Origin: Sipunculus nudus | Lineage: Eukaryota; Annelida; Sipuncula; Golfingiida; Sipunculidae | DNA: 64,000 nucleotides | Direction: 5' to 3' | Assembly: GCA_026874595.1 (NCBI GenBank) | Contig: CM049306.1 | Coordinates: 12,177,019-12,241,018, forward strand | Shown here: positions 38,640-48,797 of the stretch, one piece after another | Numbering within the stretch: the stretch's first letter is position 1 | Layout of the letters: every line of letters starts with the position of its first letter | Notes under the pieces: generated by a model | Database searches by the model: none | Seen by the model: only the letters and a program-made list of their open reading frames with translations | Told to the model about the DNA's origin: nothing | Position numbers and translations under genes: made by a program

Positions 38640-38905
38640 ACAAAACGATTATAGGTAGCGCCACCAGTCATGTGTATGAGAGAGTCATCAAAGATGTATA
38701 GACATGTAAAATTTCAGGCAGATACTTTGAACCACTCTTGGATATGTGCACACACGAATGAAACCCAAAACATGTGTAGGTGGCGCCACAAGTCTTGTAT
38801 ATGACAAAGCTATCCGAGATGTATAAACATCCATCCTGAGAAACAAGGGAAAAGTTCATTTGTGGAACAGATCTAGTATGTCCCCGGCCTGATGTGGAAA
38901 TATTA
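38640..38905. repeat. Palindrome-bearing dispersed repeat, two units
   Basis: Two ~125-bp units, each with a variant of GGTGGCGCCACC (38652 and 38781) followed by 'agtc(at/tt)gt(g/a)tatga', 'gatgtata(g/a)acat'. The phrase 'cacacacgaatgaaaccc' lies between them. Related units occur at 46060-46900 and 53540-54300. Confidence 0.65.
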
Positions 38906-38912
38906 GAAAAAA

Positions 38913-40810
38913 CAAGTGACCCATGGGTCATGATGCTCAGCCGACTGACATGTTGACAATATGTCCTTGCACAGGCAACTAATTAAGATACTGTTGGTGG
39001 CATCATAGTTCATGCATATTAGCTCAAGTTCAAGAACTCCTGACCTATACCTGGCTGCACTTAGTGAACTCTTGACCTGTTGCCTAAGCTGATACAGTTG
39101 GCAGTCTGCCAAGCTAAAAATAGATTCAGACTGACCTTTGGCCTATTGCTAAATCTGAAATAGTAGCCACACCATTGCATAAGCTAACAGATTGGCTCCA
39201 CATGCAGCTCTGAGGGGCATGACACCCATGAGGTGATCACATGGTGCCCATGAGGTGTTCACATGTCAACCATGAGATGATCACATGCCTTGTGCTTGGC
39301 TGCACTAATTGAATTCTTGACCTATATCTGGCTGCACTGAATGTACTCTTGATCTGTTGTCAAATCTGAAACAGTTGGCAGTTTCTCAATCTATTTTAAG
39401 TTACAGACACAATCTTGGCCTGTTGGTAAATCTGTTTACACATACTTAAAGACTTTGGCTAAAATGTTTTTTTTTTCAAGCTGACATATTCATAAACTTT
39501 TTATCAAAATATCTAGAATAATAAAAGATGCAGTTCTTTTATTGTTAAAGGTCCAATAATTCTGCCAAAAATCATTCAAGTAAACTTGAACAAATGCCAC
39601 CTTAGAATAATTTTTGTGCAATGTTCGAGGTTTTGGATAACAGAGATCTAATTTTAGGTTTCCAAGGAGAATTTTCATTGGCCTCCCTGCATTTTAAGAT
39701 AGTAGATTCTAGGTTCAGTCGTTACGATTTGAGCCCTGTTAACAGATGAAGGCATCTTTTAAGGTCTCAAAAATAGAAAAAAAAATCGTTAACAAAAATT
39801 GAAAAAATACAGGTGGCGCCACCAATCTGCAGAAACTGATGAAACATTCCATGACCAATATCCATGCAAAGAATCATGGTGATCAATGCGTTAGTTGTTC
39901 AGATACTTGAGCTTTTGTGTCAAATTTTCCATTATTCTGGGGGTACTTGGAAGCCCCATAGCTAAGAGGTTTTGGGTAACAGAGACCTAATTTTCGGTTT
40001 CCAAGGAGACTTTTCATGGGCCTCCCTGAAATTTAAGAAAGAAGATTCTAGGTCCAGTTACGATTTGTGCCCTGTTAACAGATGAAGGCATCTTTTAAGG
40101 TCTTAAAAATAGAGGAAAAAATCGTAAAAAGTCGAAAAAATACAGGTGGCGCCACCAATCTGCAGTTACTGATGAAACATTCCATGATCAATATATGCAA
40201 ACAATTATGATGATCAATGCATTAGTTGTTCAGATACTTGAGCTTTTGTATCAAATTTTCCATTATTCTGGGGGTACTTCGGAGCCCCATAGCTCGAAGA
40301 GTATGGGTAACAGAGACCTAATTTTCGGTTTCCAAGGAGACTTTTCATGGGCCTCCCTGAAATTTAAGAAAGAAGATTCTAGGTCCAGTTACGATTTGTG
40401 CCCTGTTAACAGATGAAGGCATCTTTTAAGGTCTTAAAAATAGAGGAAAAAATCGTAAAAAGTCGAAAAAATACAGGTGGCGCCACCAATCTGCAGTTAC
40501 TGATGAAACATTCCATGATCAATATATGCAAACAATTATGATGATCAATGCATTAGTTGTTCAGATACTTAGGCTTTTGTATCAAATTTTCCATTATTCT
40601 GGGGGTACTTCGGAGCCCCATAGCTCGAAGAGTATGGGTAACAGAGACCTAATTTTCGGTTTCCAAGGAGATTTTTCATGGACCTCTCTGCATTTTAAGT
40701 TAGAAGATTCCAGGACCAGCGGTTACGATTTGTGCCTGGTTAACGGACGCGGACGCCGGACAAAGGGTGATCGCTTTAGCTCGGATGACTTTGTCATTTG
40801 AGCTAAAAAA
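38913..40810 (-). mobile_element. Tandem-core Helitron-like element
   Basis: The left end CAAGTGACCCATGGGTCA (14-bp palindrome) with GCTCAGCCGAC equals the left end of the 21290 element. The right end AGCTCGGATGACtttGTCATTTGAGCT then A6 is the hairpin terminus. Flanking bases are A on the left and T on the right. The core has GGTGGCGCCACC at 39812, 40145 and 40476; the last two units are a nearly exact 331-bp tandem duplication. A short GGACG tract precedes the right end. The left part (39000-39440) is a different sub-repeat, 'actcttgacctgttg...agttggcagtctgcc'. No protein. Confidence 0.7.
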
Positions 40811-40839
40811 TTGTGAATGCATGTATGAAAATTAAGATT

Positions 40840-41250
40840 GGTCAATCTCACACACAAGGATTACCTCTGTGACCTTGAAGACTGCATGAGTGTCATACAT
40901 AATCATAGCCAATCATTAGGTACGTCAATGCTGCAAGTTTGGTGACTGTGCCTGAAATACATATGGAGTTATTGTGTTAACATCATTTGAGCATTATCGC
41001 CACCGTGACCTTGAAAGATACATGAAGGTCATCCATATTCAAACTTGACATAGCCCTTCATGTGGTACGTCAATGCTGCAACTTTGGTGACTGTGCCTTT
41101 CATTTCATGTTTAACTCATGTTTTTAGTTACTGCATTTAAATTATTTTAGCATTTTCACTGCTGTAACCTTGAAAAAAAGGGTCAAGGTCATCAACGTTC
41201 AGACTTGACCTTGAAAAGGTGCATCAATGATGCAGGTTGAGTGACTGTAC
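40840..41250. repeat. Imperfect tandem repeat, three units
   Basis: Three units sharing 'accttgaa...catga(gt/ag)gtcat' and 'tacgtcaatgctgcaa(g/c)tttggtgactgtgcct', of about 135-190 bp. They contain TGACCT/AGGTCA half-sites (for example 41172-41215). No gene. Confidence 0.65.
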
Positions 41251-41359
41251 CTCAAATTCTTGATGGGTTTTTGCCTTAACAAATGTGTGATGGACAGAAG
41301 GAAAGATGGGTGCTCACAATTTCTATGTCCTCTGCTGATGGCACCTTTGGTGATGGCAG

Positions 41360-41770
41360 GGGACAATAAGCAGGGACATACACTATGCAAAATCATTGTA
41401 GGTGGCCACAACATTCTTGTGTACAAGAAAGCCATCAATGTGCATGAACAAGTCAAAATATGAGGCCAATACATCAAACTTCTCTTGAGTCAGGTGCACT
41501 GGGCTGATGAGGCATTTACCCCCAAGTGAACCCGGTCAAGCTGCTAGCTGCAGCTACTACACTGAGTGAATTTGACCTGCACTTTGCTGTACTGACTGTG
41601 GCCTAATCTGATAAAGTTAGCAGTCTGCCAAAGCTATAAATAGATACAGAATGAAACTTGGCTTGTTACCTTATCTGAAATAGTGGGCAGTCTGCAAAGC
41701 TATTTATAGATACAGACACAATCTAGGCCTGCTGGTTGATGTGTTAACACAAACTGTACAATTTTCAGTA
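41360..41770. repeat. Dispersed repeat ('agcagggacatac...gtggcagtctgcc' family)
   Basis: Shares with 56130-56700 the series 'aagcagggacatacactatgcaaaa', 'aagccatcaa(t/a)g', 'caaacttc(t/c)cttgagt', 'gggctgat(g/c)aggc' and, further on, 'gttagcagtctgccaaagct'. The same module occurs at 38990-39440 inside another element. Confidence 0.65.
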
Positions 41771-42109
41771 CAATGCATTTTTCAAATTGACATATTCATA
41801 AGATTTTTTTATCAAAATGTTTGGAATAATAATATTTGCCTTTTCAAAGCAAAATCAGAATACAGTTATATTTCATTTATGGATTTATCTTAAACATAAG
41901 CTGGATATGGAACCAATTAGATGTGGTCAGACAATGGTCCTCAGAGGGCCCCGCCTTACTGCTATTGCTGGACTAGTTTACATATTGGTGAAAATTAAGT
42001 TAAATTTGATGACAAACAAAAACAGGTTTTTATCCATATGCATGAGGGAAAAAATTCCTACTGGATCAAGCGATATTAAAGAAGATATGTCTGAAATAAT
42101 GTGCTATAA

Positions 42110-43290
42110 TAAAATCACAGAATGTAGTCTGTTAGCCATATTTGATTTTGAGCAAGTCTGTAATTCAATAGGTCTGGAGCCCTCATGGGCACCAATAATA
42201 CCTGTGAAATTTGGAAAGCTGCAGTAGGTTGTTGTTGAGTTATCGCGTGCAAAAGAAAATCTGTGGTCAGGCTGTGGCAGCCATATTGGAATTCCTACAG
42301 GTCTGTTAATCAACTGGTCTGGTGCCCTTATAGTTACCAATCATCCCTGTGAATTTGGGAAAGCTGCAGTAGGTATTAGTTGAGTAATCACGTGTGAAAG
42401 AAAATCAGCAATCGGGCACTGGGGGCCAAATTCAAATTCCAACAGATCTGTCATTAAATTGGTTTTGAGCCCTCATATGCACCAACCATCCCTGTGAATT
42501 TGGGAAAGCTGCAGTATGTTGTTGTTGATTTATCGCGAGCGAAAAGGAAATCAGCGATAGGGCAGTGGTGGCCATATTGGAATTCTGACAGGTCTGTTAT
42601 TCAATAGGTCTGGAGCCCTCATAGGCACCAATGATCCCTGTGAAATTTGGAAAGCTGCAGTAGGTATTTGTTGAGTAATCATTTGCGAAAGAAAATCAGC
42701 GATTGGGCTGTGGCAGCCATATTAGTATTCCAACAGGTCTGTCATTCAGTTGGTTTGGAGCCCTCATATGTGCCAACCATCCCTGTGAATTTGGGAAAGC
42801 TGCAGTATGTTGTTGTTGAGTTATCGAGATTGAAAGAAAATCAGGGATTTGGCTGTGGCGGCCATATTGGAATACCGACAGGTCTGTAATTCAATAGATC
42901 TGGAGCCCTCATAGGTACCAACCATCCCTATGAAATTGGGAAAGCTGCAATAAGTTGTTGTTGAGTTATCGTGCGCGAAAAAAATCAGCGATAGGGCTGT
43001 GGCAGCCATATTCAAATTCCAACAGGTCTGTCATTTAATTGGTCTGGAGCCCTCATATGTACCAACCATTCCTGTGAATTTGGGAAAGCTGCAGTATGTT
43101 GTTGTTGAGTTATCGCACTTGAAAGAAAATCAGTGATCGGGCTGTGGCGGCCATATTGGAAATCTGACAGGTCTGTAATACAATAGGTCTGGAGTCCTCA
43201 TAGCTGCCAACCATCCCTGTGAATTAGGGAAAGCTGCAGTACGTCGTTGTTGAGTTATCGCGCGCGAAAAGGAAATCAGCGATTTTCTTT
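42110..43290. repeat. 145-bp tandem repeat, eight units
   Basis: Units are marked by gctgcagta (42219, 42363, 42508, 42654, 42799, 42944 variant, 43088, 43233), 144-146 bases apart, with 'gtggc(a/g)gccatattggaatt', 'acaggtctgt', 'tctggagccctcata'. Open frames crossing it, including 41817-42227, are translations of this repeat and its flank. Confidence 0.92.
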
Positions 43291-43379
43291 ATCAAGCGGG
43301 GACCTAATTACTTATGTTGCCTGTACAGCTCTGCTTCTACACTCAAAGAGCTCAGTTTGTCTACACAATAAATCTACTT

Positions 43380-44225
43380 ACTTTGTTAAGAAAGTATCTC
43401 AGTCCTTTCATTGTTAAAGGTCCAATTCTGCCGAAAATCATTAAAGTAAACTTGAACAAAGGCCACCTTAGAATAATTTTTGTAAAATGTTACATAAGTT
43501 GAAACAACAGTTTTGCAGCTCTTAGTTTGAAATAGGCTTAGTAATGGCCACAAGATAAACTTCAGCTTGCTATGACTCCAAATATCAATGAACCCAATCT
43601 ATTCTTATACAATTGAAAGAACCCTACCCTAGGATAATTCTTGTAAAAAATTAAACCATTCTGCTTGAGTTTCATCATTACACAACTTTAAGCTGATAGA
43701 GGCTAAATTTATGAGGTTTTTGCCATTAATAAACAGGTCAATGTAGGTGGTGCCACAAAAACTACAATTTCAAATATGAGTCACGTGACCAACATTTGCA
43801 CAAAACTTGGTGATGCTAGCTCCTATTGATTTTCAGACTGGTATGTTAGTGTGCTTACTTGGACAAATGAATAAGTTGAAATTCCTGTAACTCAAAATTC
43901 ATCAAACCTGAACCATTCGAACAAACTTGAAATTGTTTCAGAGATTATTTCTGTGAAATATTGAACCATTCGGCTGGACAGTTTTGGAGAAGAAGATTTT
44001 AAAAGTTTTTTTTTAGCTTTTTCCTTATCAAATATAAGCAAATGCTGACAGCAAAAAGATAAGTAAAACCCTAAAGAGTTTGACTTTTGACTGACTTTTC
44101 CACAAAATTTGGAACTGCTAGCTCCAACAGTTTTTGAAATAGTGTTCGTTAAAATATAGTGGACAGACAACACTGTGCCATTGCAGAAGCTCACAGGTTC
44201 GTTTAAAGGAGACCTAGGGTGACTG
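43380..44225. repeat. Dispersed repeat family also at 60580-61615
   Basis: Shares 'tctgccgaaaatcatt', 'ttgaacaa...ccac(c)ttagaataatt', 'gagaagaag...ttttttttagc', 'gctagctcc', and ends 'cataagctcacaggttcg' (here 'cagaagctcacaggttcg'). It contains a palindrome variant ggtggtgccac at 43746. Minus frames here, such as 43892-44260, are repeat-derived. Confidence 0.7.
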
Positions 44226-44319
44226 CAGTGTATAACTGCTGCCTGAAGAGCTTGTGGCATGGCCTTGCTAATGAAGCTATAGTATCCTCAACTTTGAATG
44301 TAGGGATATAGTAATAAAT

Positions 44320-44873
44320 ACCAGCAACAGTATGCAACACTTTATTCTACATTATTAATGAATGACATTTGTTTGTAACTCACTCTTCAATACATCTCAA
44401 GATCAATTGGTTAAACCTAAATTCAGTGACATCTCTGGACAACAAAATAAGGACCTATTCATATCCTATCATTTTACCATTATTACAAAATTAAATGAAA
44501 TTTTGTATCACCTGTTGGCCATTTAATTACGTACATGGCAGTTAATTTATGTTGTTGCATTTTTAAATAGGCTTGTGATGTGCATAGGCCATTTTTACAA
44601 TATTCCTGAAGAACCACAAGCCCCAGTACGAACAGTTACAGTTACGAAAGAACTTATTTCCATTATTAACTCTGTTGCATAAACTTGCACTGACTTTCAA
44701 GTGCAAATAATGATCACAGCAAAATGATAAATGTGAAAAATTAGAGACATCCTTTTTAATACCAGCACTCCAACACTGAAACACTATGTATCAATGCTCC
44801 CAGTGTAGCCTTTCAATGTTCCTTGTCCTGGTCACTCTTCTGGCTCTCTCTCTGACTCTCCTCCACACTCTGG
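44320..44873 (-). other. MRPL46: MRPL46 3' UTR (inferred)
   Basis: The sequence follows the stop codon at 44874-44876 on the minus strand. AATAAA lies on the minus strand at 44341-44346, about 530 bases downstream of the stop. The cleavage site, placed near 44320, is an inference; other AT-rich motifs could serve. Confidence 0.5.
44341..44346 (-). promoter_or_regulatory. Candidate poly(A) signal AATAAA for MRPL46
   Basis: Exact AATAAA on the minus strand, in the expected position downstream of the terminal exon. Confidence 0.5.
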
Positions 44874-45026
44874 CTATAAGCTCAGGATGAACCTGTTTAA
44901 AGGACTGAGATATCGAGAGTTCACATAGTTTCCTAGTTCTTGTTTTGTAATCCATAAATGTTCCGTTACTGCCAGGTCTGGTTTATCAACATTGCCAGAT
45001 CTGTGATGGGCTTTATAAAAGAACAC
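44874..45026 (-). CDS. MRPL46: Mitochondrial ribosomal protein L46, terminal exon
   Basis: Last 50 codons plus TAG. The product, mL46, is a Nudix-fold protein of the mitochondrial large ribosomal subunit near the central protuberance. On the minus strand the acceptor is ttgtctttcag (AG at 45027-45028), and the exon opens in phase 0 with VFFYKAHHRSG and contains HLWITKQELGNYV before ending NRFILSL. This matches the family's C-terminus, where a (V/I)W(V/I)TK(D/E)EL motif precedes a final Tyr-rich helix. The upstream exon ends ...GAIGAK, so the joint reads GAK/VFFYK, as in vertebrate MRPL46. The frame is intact. An N-terminal mitochondrial targeting peptide would be encoded by exons not found here. 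Confidence 0.93.
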   Translation of the reverse strand: MFFYKAHHRSGNVDKPDLAVTEHLWITKQELGNYVNSRYLSPLNRFILSL

Positions 45027-45162
45027 CTGAAAGACAAGACAGAGAAATATACACCACGGATTACATCAAGACATTGTGTAAAGATGAAAATAATACTGGA
45101 TACACCAAGACAGCACATATAGGTTATCTAAGCAAGTGAGAGCAACAGATATTTGTAGCAAG

Positions 45163-45167
<5 letters not shown>

Positions 45168-45208
<41 letters not shown>
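45168..45208. repeat. (TA)n microsatellite in MRPL46 intron
   Basis: About 41 bases of TA within the intron between 45027 and 45592. Confidence 0.92.
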
Positions 45209-45211
<3 letters not shown>

Positions 45212-45592
45212 AATAATATAATGCTCCTATGTTTTTGCCAGGAATGACAAATTTACTAAAGAAAGTTAAATTGAGATTATAAAATGAATTTCAAATGAGT
45301 AATGTTAGCAAAATTGATGCTGCATTAGCAAAAACCAGTTCAACATCAAACAGGGTCTCAGGTTTAATGGTTCAACATGAAAGATTATATAAATTGATCA
45401 ATGAAAGATGCTTTAAATATTAAAATCTGAACACAAAACTTGCCGATGTTATACAAATGGAGCTACTGGTAATCAAAACTGGAGAATCCTGTTTTTTTTT
45501 CAATAATTCTGACTGGAAAAATCTTTCAAATAAGAGTCTTTTAAAATCTTACAACAATGAAGTTTGTCATATCCATGCAAAATAAGTCATAC

Positions 45593-45727
45593 CTTGGCCC
45601 CAATAGCACCTGTCTGTTCTTGTGTCTCTTTTGGAAACTTGTATTTAAAGAAGCCACATGGAGCATTACCCAACACCTGAGCCTTCAAACTGTCTCCACA
45701 AAGTTCTGATAATGTTCTCTCTGCTGC
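45593..45727 (-). CDS. MRPL46: Mitochondrial ribosomal protein L46, penultimate exon
   Basis: Forty-five codons in phase 0 on the minus strand. The acceptor is cacttgtag and the donor AAG/GTATG. It reads AAERTLSELCGDSLKAQ, then NAPCGFFKYKFPKE and ends TGAIGAK. The 'AERTL' helix start and 'GNAPCG' followed by an alternating aromatic/basic strand are hallmarks of MRPL46 within its Nudix-like fold. There are no stops or indels. The intron above it (45728-48561) is almost filled by a 45-bp minisatellite and an inserted mobile element. Confidence 0.95.
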
Positions 45728-45799
45728 CTACAAGTGATATGGTAGCACAGATTATTTAATAGCACAAATTATATGATAATATTGAAAACATGACAATTA

Positions 45800-45921
45800 G
45801 ATTTAAGATACCTGTCTCTCATCATGGACACTGATATTTGTTTAGGTTTAAGGTACCTGTCTCTCATCATGGACACTGATATTTGTTGAGGTTTATGGTA
45901 CCTGTCTCTCATCATGGACAA
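45800..45921. repeat. 45-bp minisatellite, left segment
   Basis: About 2.7 units of the array that resumes at 47082. The unit contains 'ggtttaaggtacctgtctct', 'catcatggacactgatattt', 'gttta'. The segment ends at ...catggacaa, exactly where the inserted element begins. Confidence 0.9.
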
Positions 45922-47081
45922 CTAGAATATGGGTAGTCAACAAGCGACTACGTGTATCTGCCAAAATCAGAGTGGAACGGGTGAAGTGAGGCATAGATTG
46001 AGTGGCAAGGGGAAATAGAGTGAAGTGTTGCATATTAGCATGGATGTTTGCAGCCGAAAGTCTATGTAGGATGTGCCACCTACCACAAAATCCAGAAAGC
46101 TGTCCAAGTTTTATACATATGCAAAATTTAAGGCAGATAAGTTAAACCACTACATGTATCTGAGTGATTTTAGCCCGTGGCAGACAAACAGATGGACGCT
46201 GTGCAAAAATGGTTGCAGGTGGCACCATCAGTTTTGGGTATGATAAAGAGCTATGTGAGATCTATACACATGCAAAACTTTGGCCTAATTGGTCAAATGG
46301 TTCCTGAGATATGAGCTTGGATGTCTGCAGTGTAAACTAGAATGTAGGTTGCGCCACCTGTCATAAAATCAAGAGAGCTGTCCAGGATGTATAAACCTGT
46401 AAAATTTTAGGCAGATATGTCAAACCAATGCCGAGATGAGTGATTTTATCCCATGGCAGACAAACAGATGGATGCTGTGCAAAAATGGCTCCAGGTGGCG
46501 CCACCAGTTTTGTGTATGATAAAGAGCTATGTAAGATCTATACACATGCAAAATTTTGGCCCAATCGGCCAAACGGTTCCCGAGATATGAGCCTGGATGT
46601 CTGCGGCGTAAACATGAATGTAGGTGGTGCCACCTGTCATGAAATCAAGAAAGCAATCCAGGATGTATACACATGCCGAATTTCAAGAGAATTAGTCAAA
46701 CCACTGCAGAGATATGAGTGATTTTAACCTAAGGCAGACAAACAGATGGACACTGTGAAAACATGGTTGCAGGTGGTGCCACCATTTTTTGTGTATGTTA
46801 TAAAGCTATCCAAGGGCTACATTTGTACAAAATTTTTTTCCTGATCGGTCAAACGGTTCCCGAGGTATGTGGGTTTATGTGTGGAAACATACGCACAAAT
46901 GGACAAGGGCAGAGAGGAAAGGTCTGAGGTCAACGCCAATTGGTTAGGCACCAGTTCACATGTGACATGATAATTGGTGTAAGTTTTGGAAAAATCCGTC
47001 CAGTTGTCTCAGAGTTCTCCAGAAACGAACACAGCGGCGGCGGCAGAACCCAGTCAAAAAACTTCGTTTTGGCGGATACAA
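45922..47081 (-). mobile_element. Helitron-like insertion within the minisatellite
   Basis: This ~1.16-kb segment interrupts the 45-bp array. Left flank ...ggacaa joined to right flank ttatatttg... recreates the unit phrase seen intact at 47304-47319, so the empty site is visible. The element starts CTAGAATATGG followed by the inverted repeat GTAGTC/GACTAC, and ends ...GGCGGATACAA. In reverse complement it runs TTGTATCC...hairpin...CTAG between host A and T. The interior holds six units about 130-150 bp apart with variants of GGTGGCGCCACC (46065, 46216, 46345, 46494, 46619, 46768 approx.). An alternative reading is a 4-bp ACAA duplication with the element ending at GGAT. No transposase is encoded. 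Confidence 0.75.
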
Positions 47082-48561
47082 TTATATTTGTTTAGGTTTA
47101 TGGAACCTGTCTCTACTCATGCACACTTCATGCACACTGATATTTGTTTAAGTATATGGTACCTTTCATTCATCATTGACACTGATATTTGTTTAGGTTT
47201 TTGGTTTCTGTCTCTCATCATGGACAATGATATCTGTTTAGGTTTACAGTACCCGTCTCTCATCATGGACACTGATTTTTGTTGAGGTTTATGGTACCTG
47301 TCTCTCATCACGGACAATTATATTTGTTTAGGTTTATGGTACCTGTCTCTCATCATGGACAATGATATTTGTTTAGGTTTATGGTACCTGTCTCATATCA
47401 GGGACACTAATGTTTGTTTAGGTTTACAGTACCTGTCTCCCATCATGGACACTGATATTTGTTAAGATTTAAGGTACCTGTCTCTCATCATGGACACTGA
47501 TATTTGTTGAGGTTTATGGTACCTGTGTCTCATCATGGACACTGATATTTGTTGAGGTTTAAGGTACCCGTCTCTCATCATTGACACTGATATTTGTTTA
47601 AGATTACAGTACCTGTCTCTCATCATGGACAATGATATTTGTTTAAGTTTACAGTACCTGTCTCTCATCATGGACAATGATGTTTGTTCAGGTTTAAGGT
47701 ACCTGTCTCTCATCACTGACACTGATATTTGTTTAGGTTTTAGGTACCTATCTCTCATCATGGATACTGATATTTGTTTAGGTTTACAGTGCCTGTCTCT
47801 AATCTTGGACACTGATTTTTGTTTAGGTTTACAGTGCCTGTCTCCCATCATGGACACTGATATTTGTTTAGGTTTACAGTACCTGTCTCCCATCATGGAC
47901 ACTGATATTTGTTAAGGTTTATGGTTCCTGTCTCTCATCATTGACACTGATATTTGTTCAGGTTTAAGGTACCTGTCCCTCATCATGGACACTGATATTT
48001 GTTTAGGTTTATGGTTCCTGTCTCCAATCATTGACACTGATATTTGTTTAGGTTTACAGTACCTGTCGCTTATTATGGACAATGATATTTTTTTCGGTTT
48101 ATGGTACCTGTGTCTCATCATGGAAACTGATATTTGTTTAGGTTTTAGGTTCCCCTTTCTCCCATCATGGACACTGATATTTGTTAAGGGTTAGGTACCT
48201 GTCTCTCATCATGGATACTGATATTTGTTTAGGTTTACACTACCTGTCTCTCATCATAGACACTGACATTTGTTTAGGTTTACACTACCTGTCTCCCATC
48301 ATGGACACTCATAGTGGTTTAGGTTTACACTACCTGTCTCCTATCATGGACACTGATTTTTGTTTAGGTTTACAGTGCCTGTCTCCCATCATGGACACTG
48401 ATATTTGTTTAGGTTAACAGTACCTGTCTCCCATCATGGACACTGATATTTGTTTAGATTTTAGGTACCTGTCTCTCATCATGGATACTGATATTTGTTT
48501 AGGTTTTAGGTACCTGTGTCTCATCATGGACACTGCTATTTGTTTAGGTTTATGGTGGTAC
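47082..48561. repeat. 45-bp minisatellite in MRPL46 intron, main segment
   Basis: About 33 units of 45 bp. In the gene's direction (minus) the units carry GAGACAGGTACC, which is also the sequence of the adjacent exon's 3' end and donor (GAGACAG/GTACC). The array abuts that exon without a gap at 48562. Open frames on both strands (for example 47462-47902 minus, with repeats of SVSMMRDRYCKPKQI) reflect the 15-codon period and are not genes. Confidence 0.95.
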
Positions 48562-48704
48562 CTGTCTCATTGACTCTCCATATTGCCGTGGCGACTGTGG
48601 CAGCACCCAGTGATCATCCTGTCCCAGCCTCTGTTTGACCAACAGTATCAGCTTATCATCCAGCTTCCTGTCGAGTGACTGCAGGTCGTTTGTTCTGTCA
48701 GCCT
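48562..48704 (-). CDS. MRPL46: Mitochondrial ribosomal protein L46, internal exon
   Basis: On the minus strand, 143 bases: acceptor tttcaaacag, two leading bases completing a codon split after its first base, then 47 codons reading ADRTNDLQSLDRKLDDKL, ILLVKQRLG, HWVLPQSPRQYGESMRQ, and donor CAG/GTACC. The 'SL.RKLD..L.LLV' strand and 'W.LPQ...GE.(L/M)R' segment are the core of the MRPL46 family. The predicted first residue is Glu (G/AG), giving EAD as in relatives. The phase-0 joint to AAERTL keeps the frame. The preceding exon(s), with roughly the first half of the protein, were not found. Confidence 0.94.
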
Positions 48705-48797
48705 CTGTTTGAAAGAAAAATTGCAGATTCCTACATTTTTTAAACACTTGAAATTTTAATACACAGTTAAGAAAGAGATAGGCAATCATGTATTAAA
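48705..48797. other. MRPL46 intron, unique part
   Basis: Intron sequence directly upstream of the exon, with a polypyrimidine-type acceptor on the minus strand. Confidence 0.6.

Noticed and set aside
41817-42227. 136-codon plus-strand open frame
   Set aside because: Its second half is the 145-bp tandem repeat and the first half has no motif or splice support.
47462-47902. 146-codon minus frame of 15-residue repeats, resembling a repetitive protein
   Set aside because: It lies wholly inside the MRPL46 intronic 45-bp minisatellite. The period is a multiple of three, which opens frames on both strands, and the exon reading frame does not enter it.
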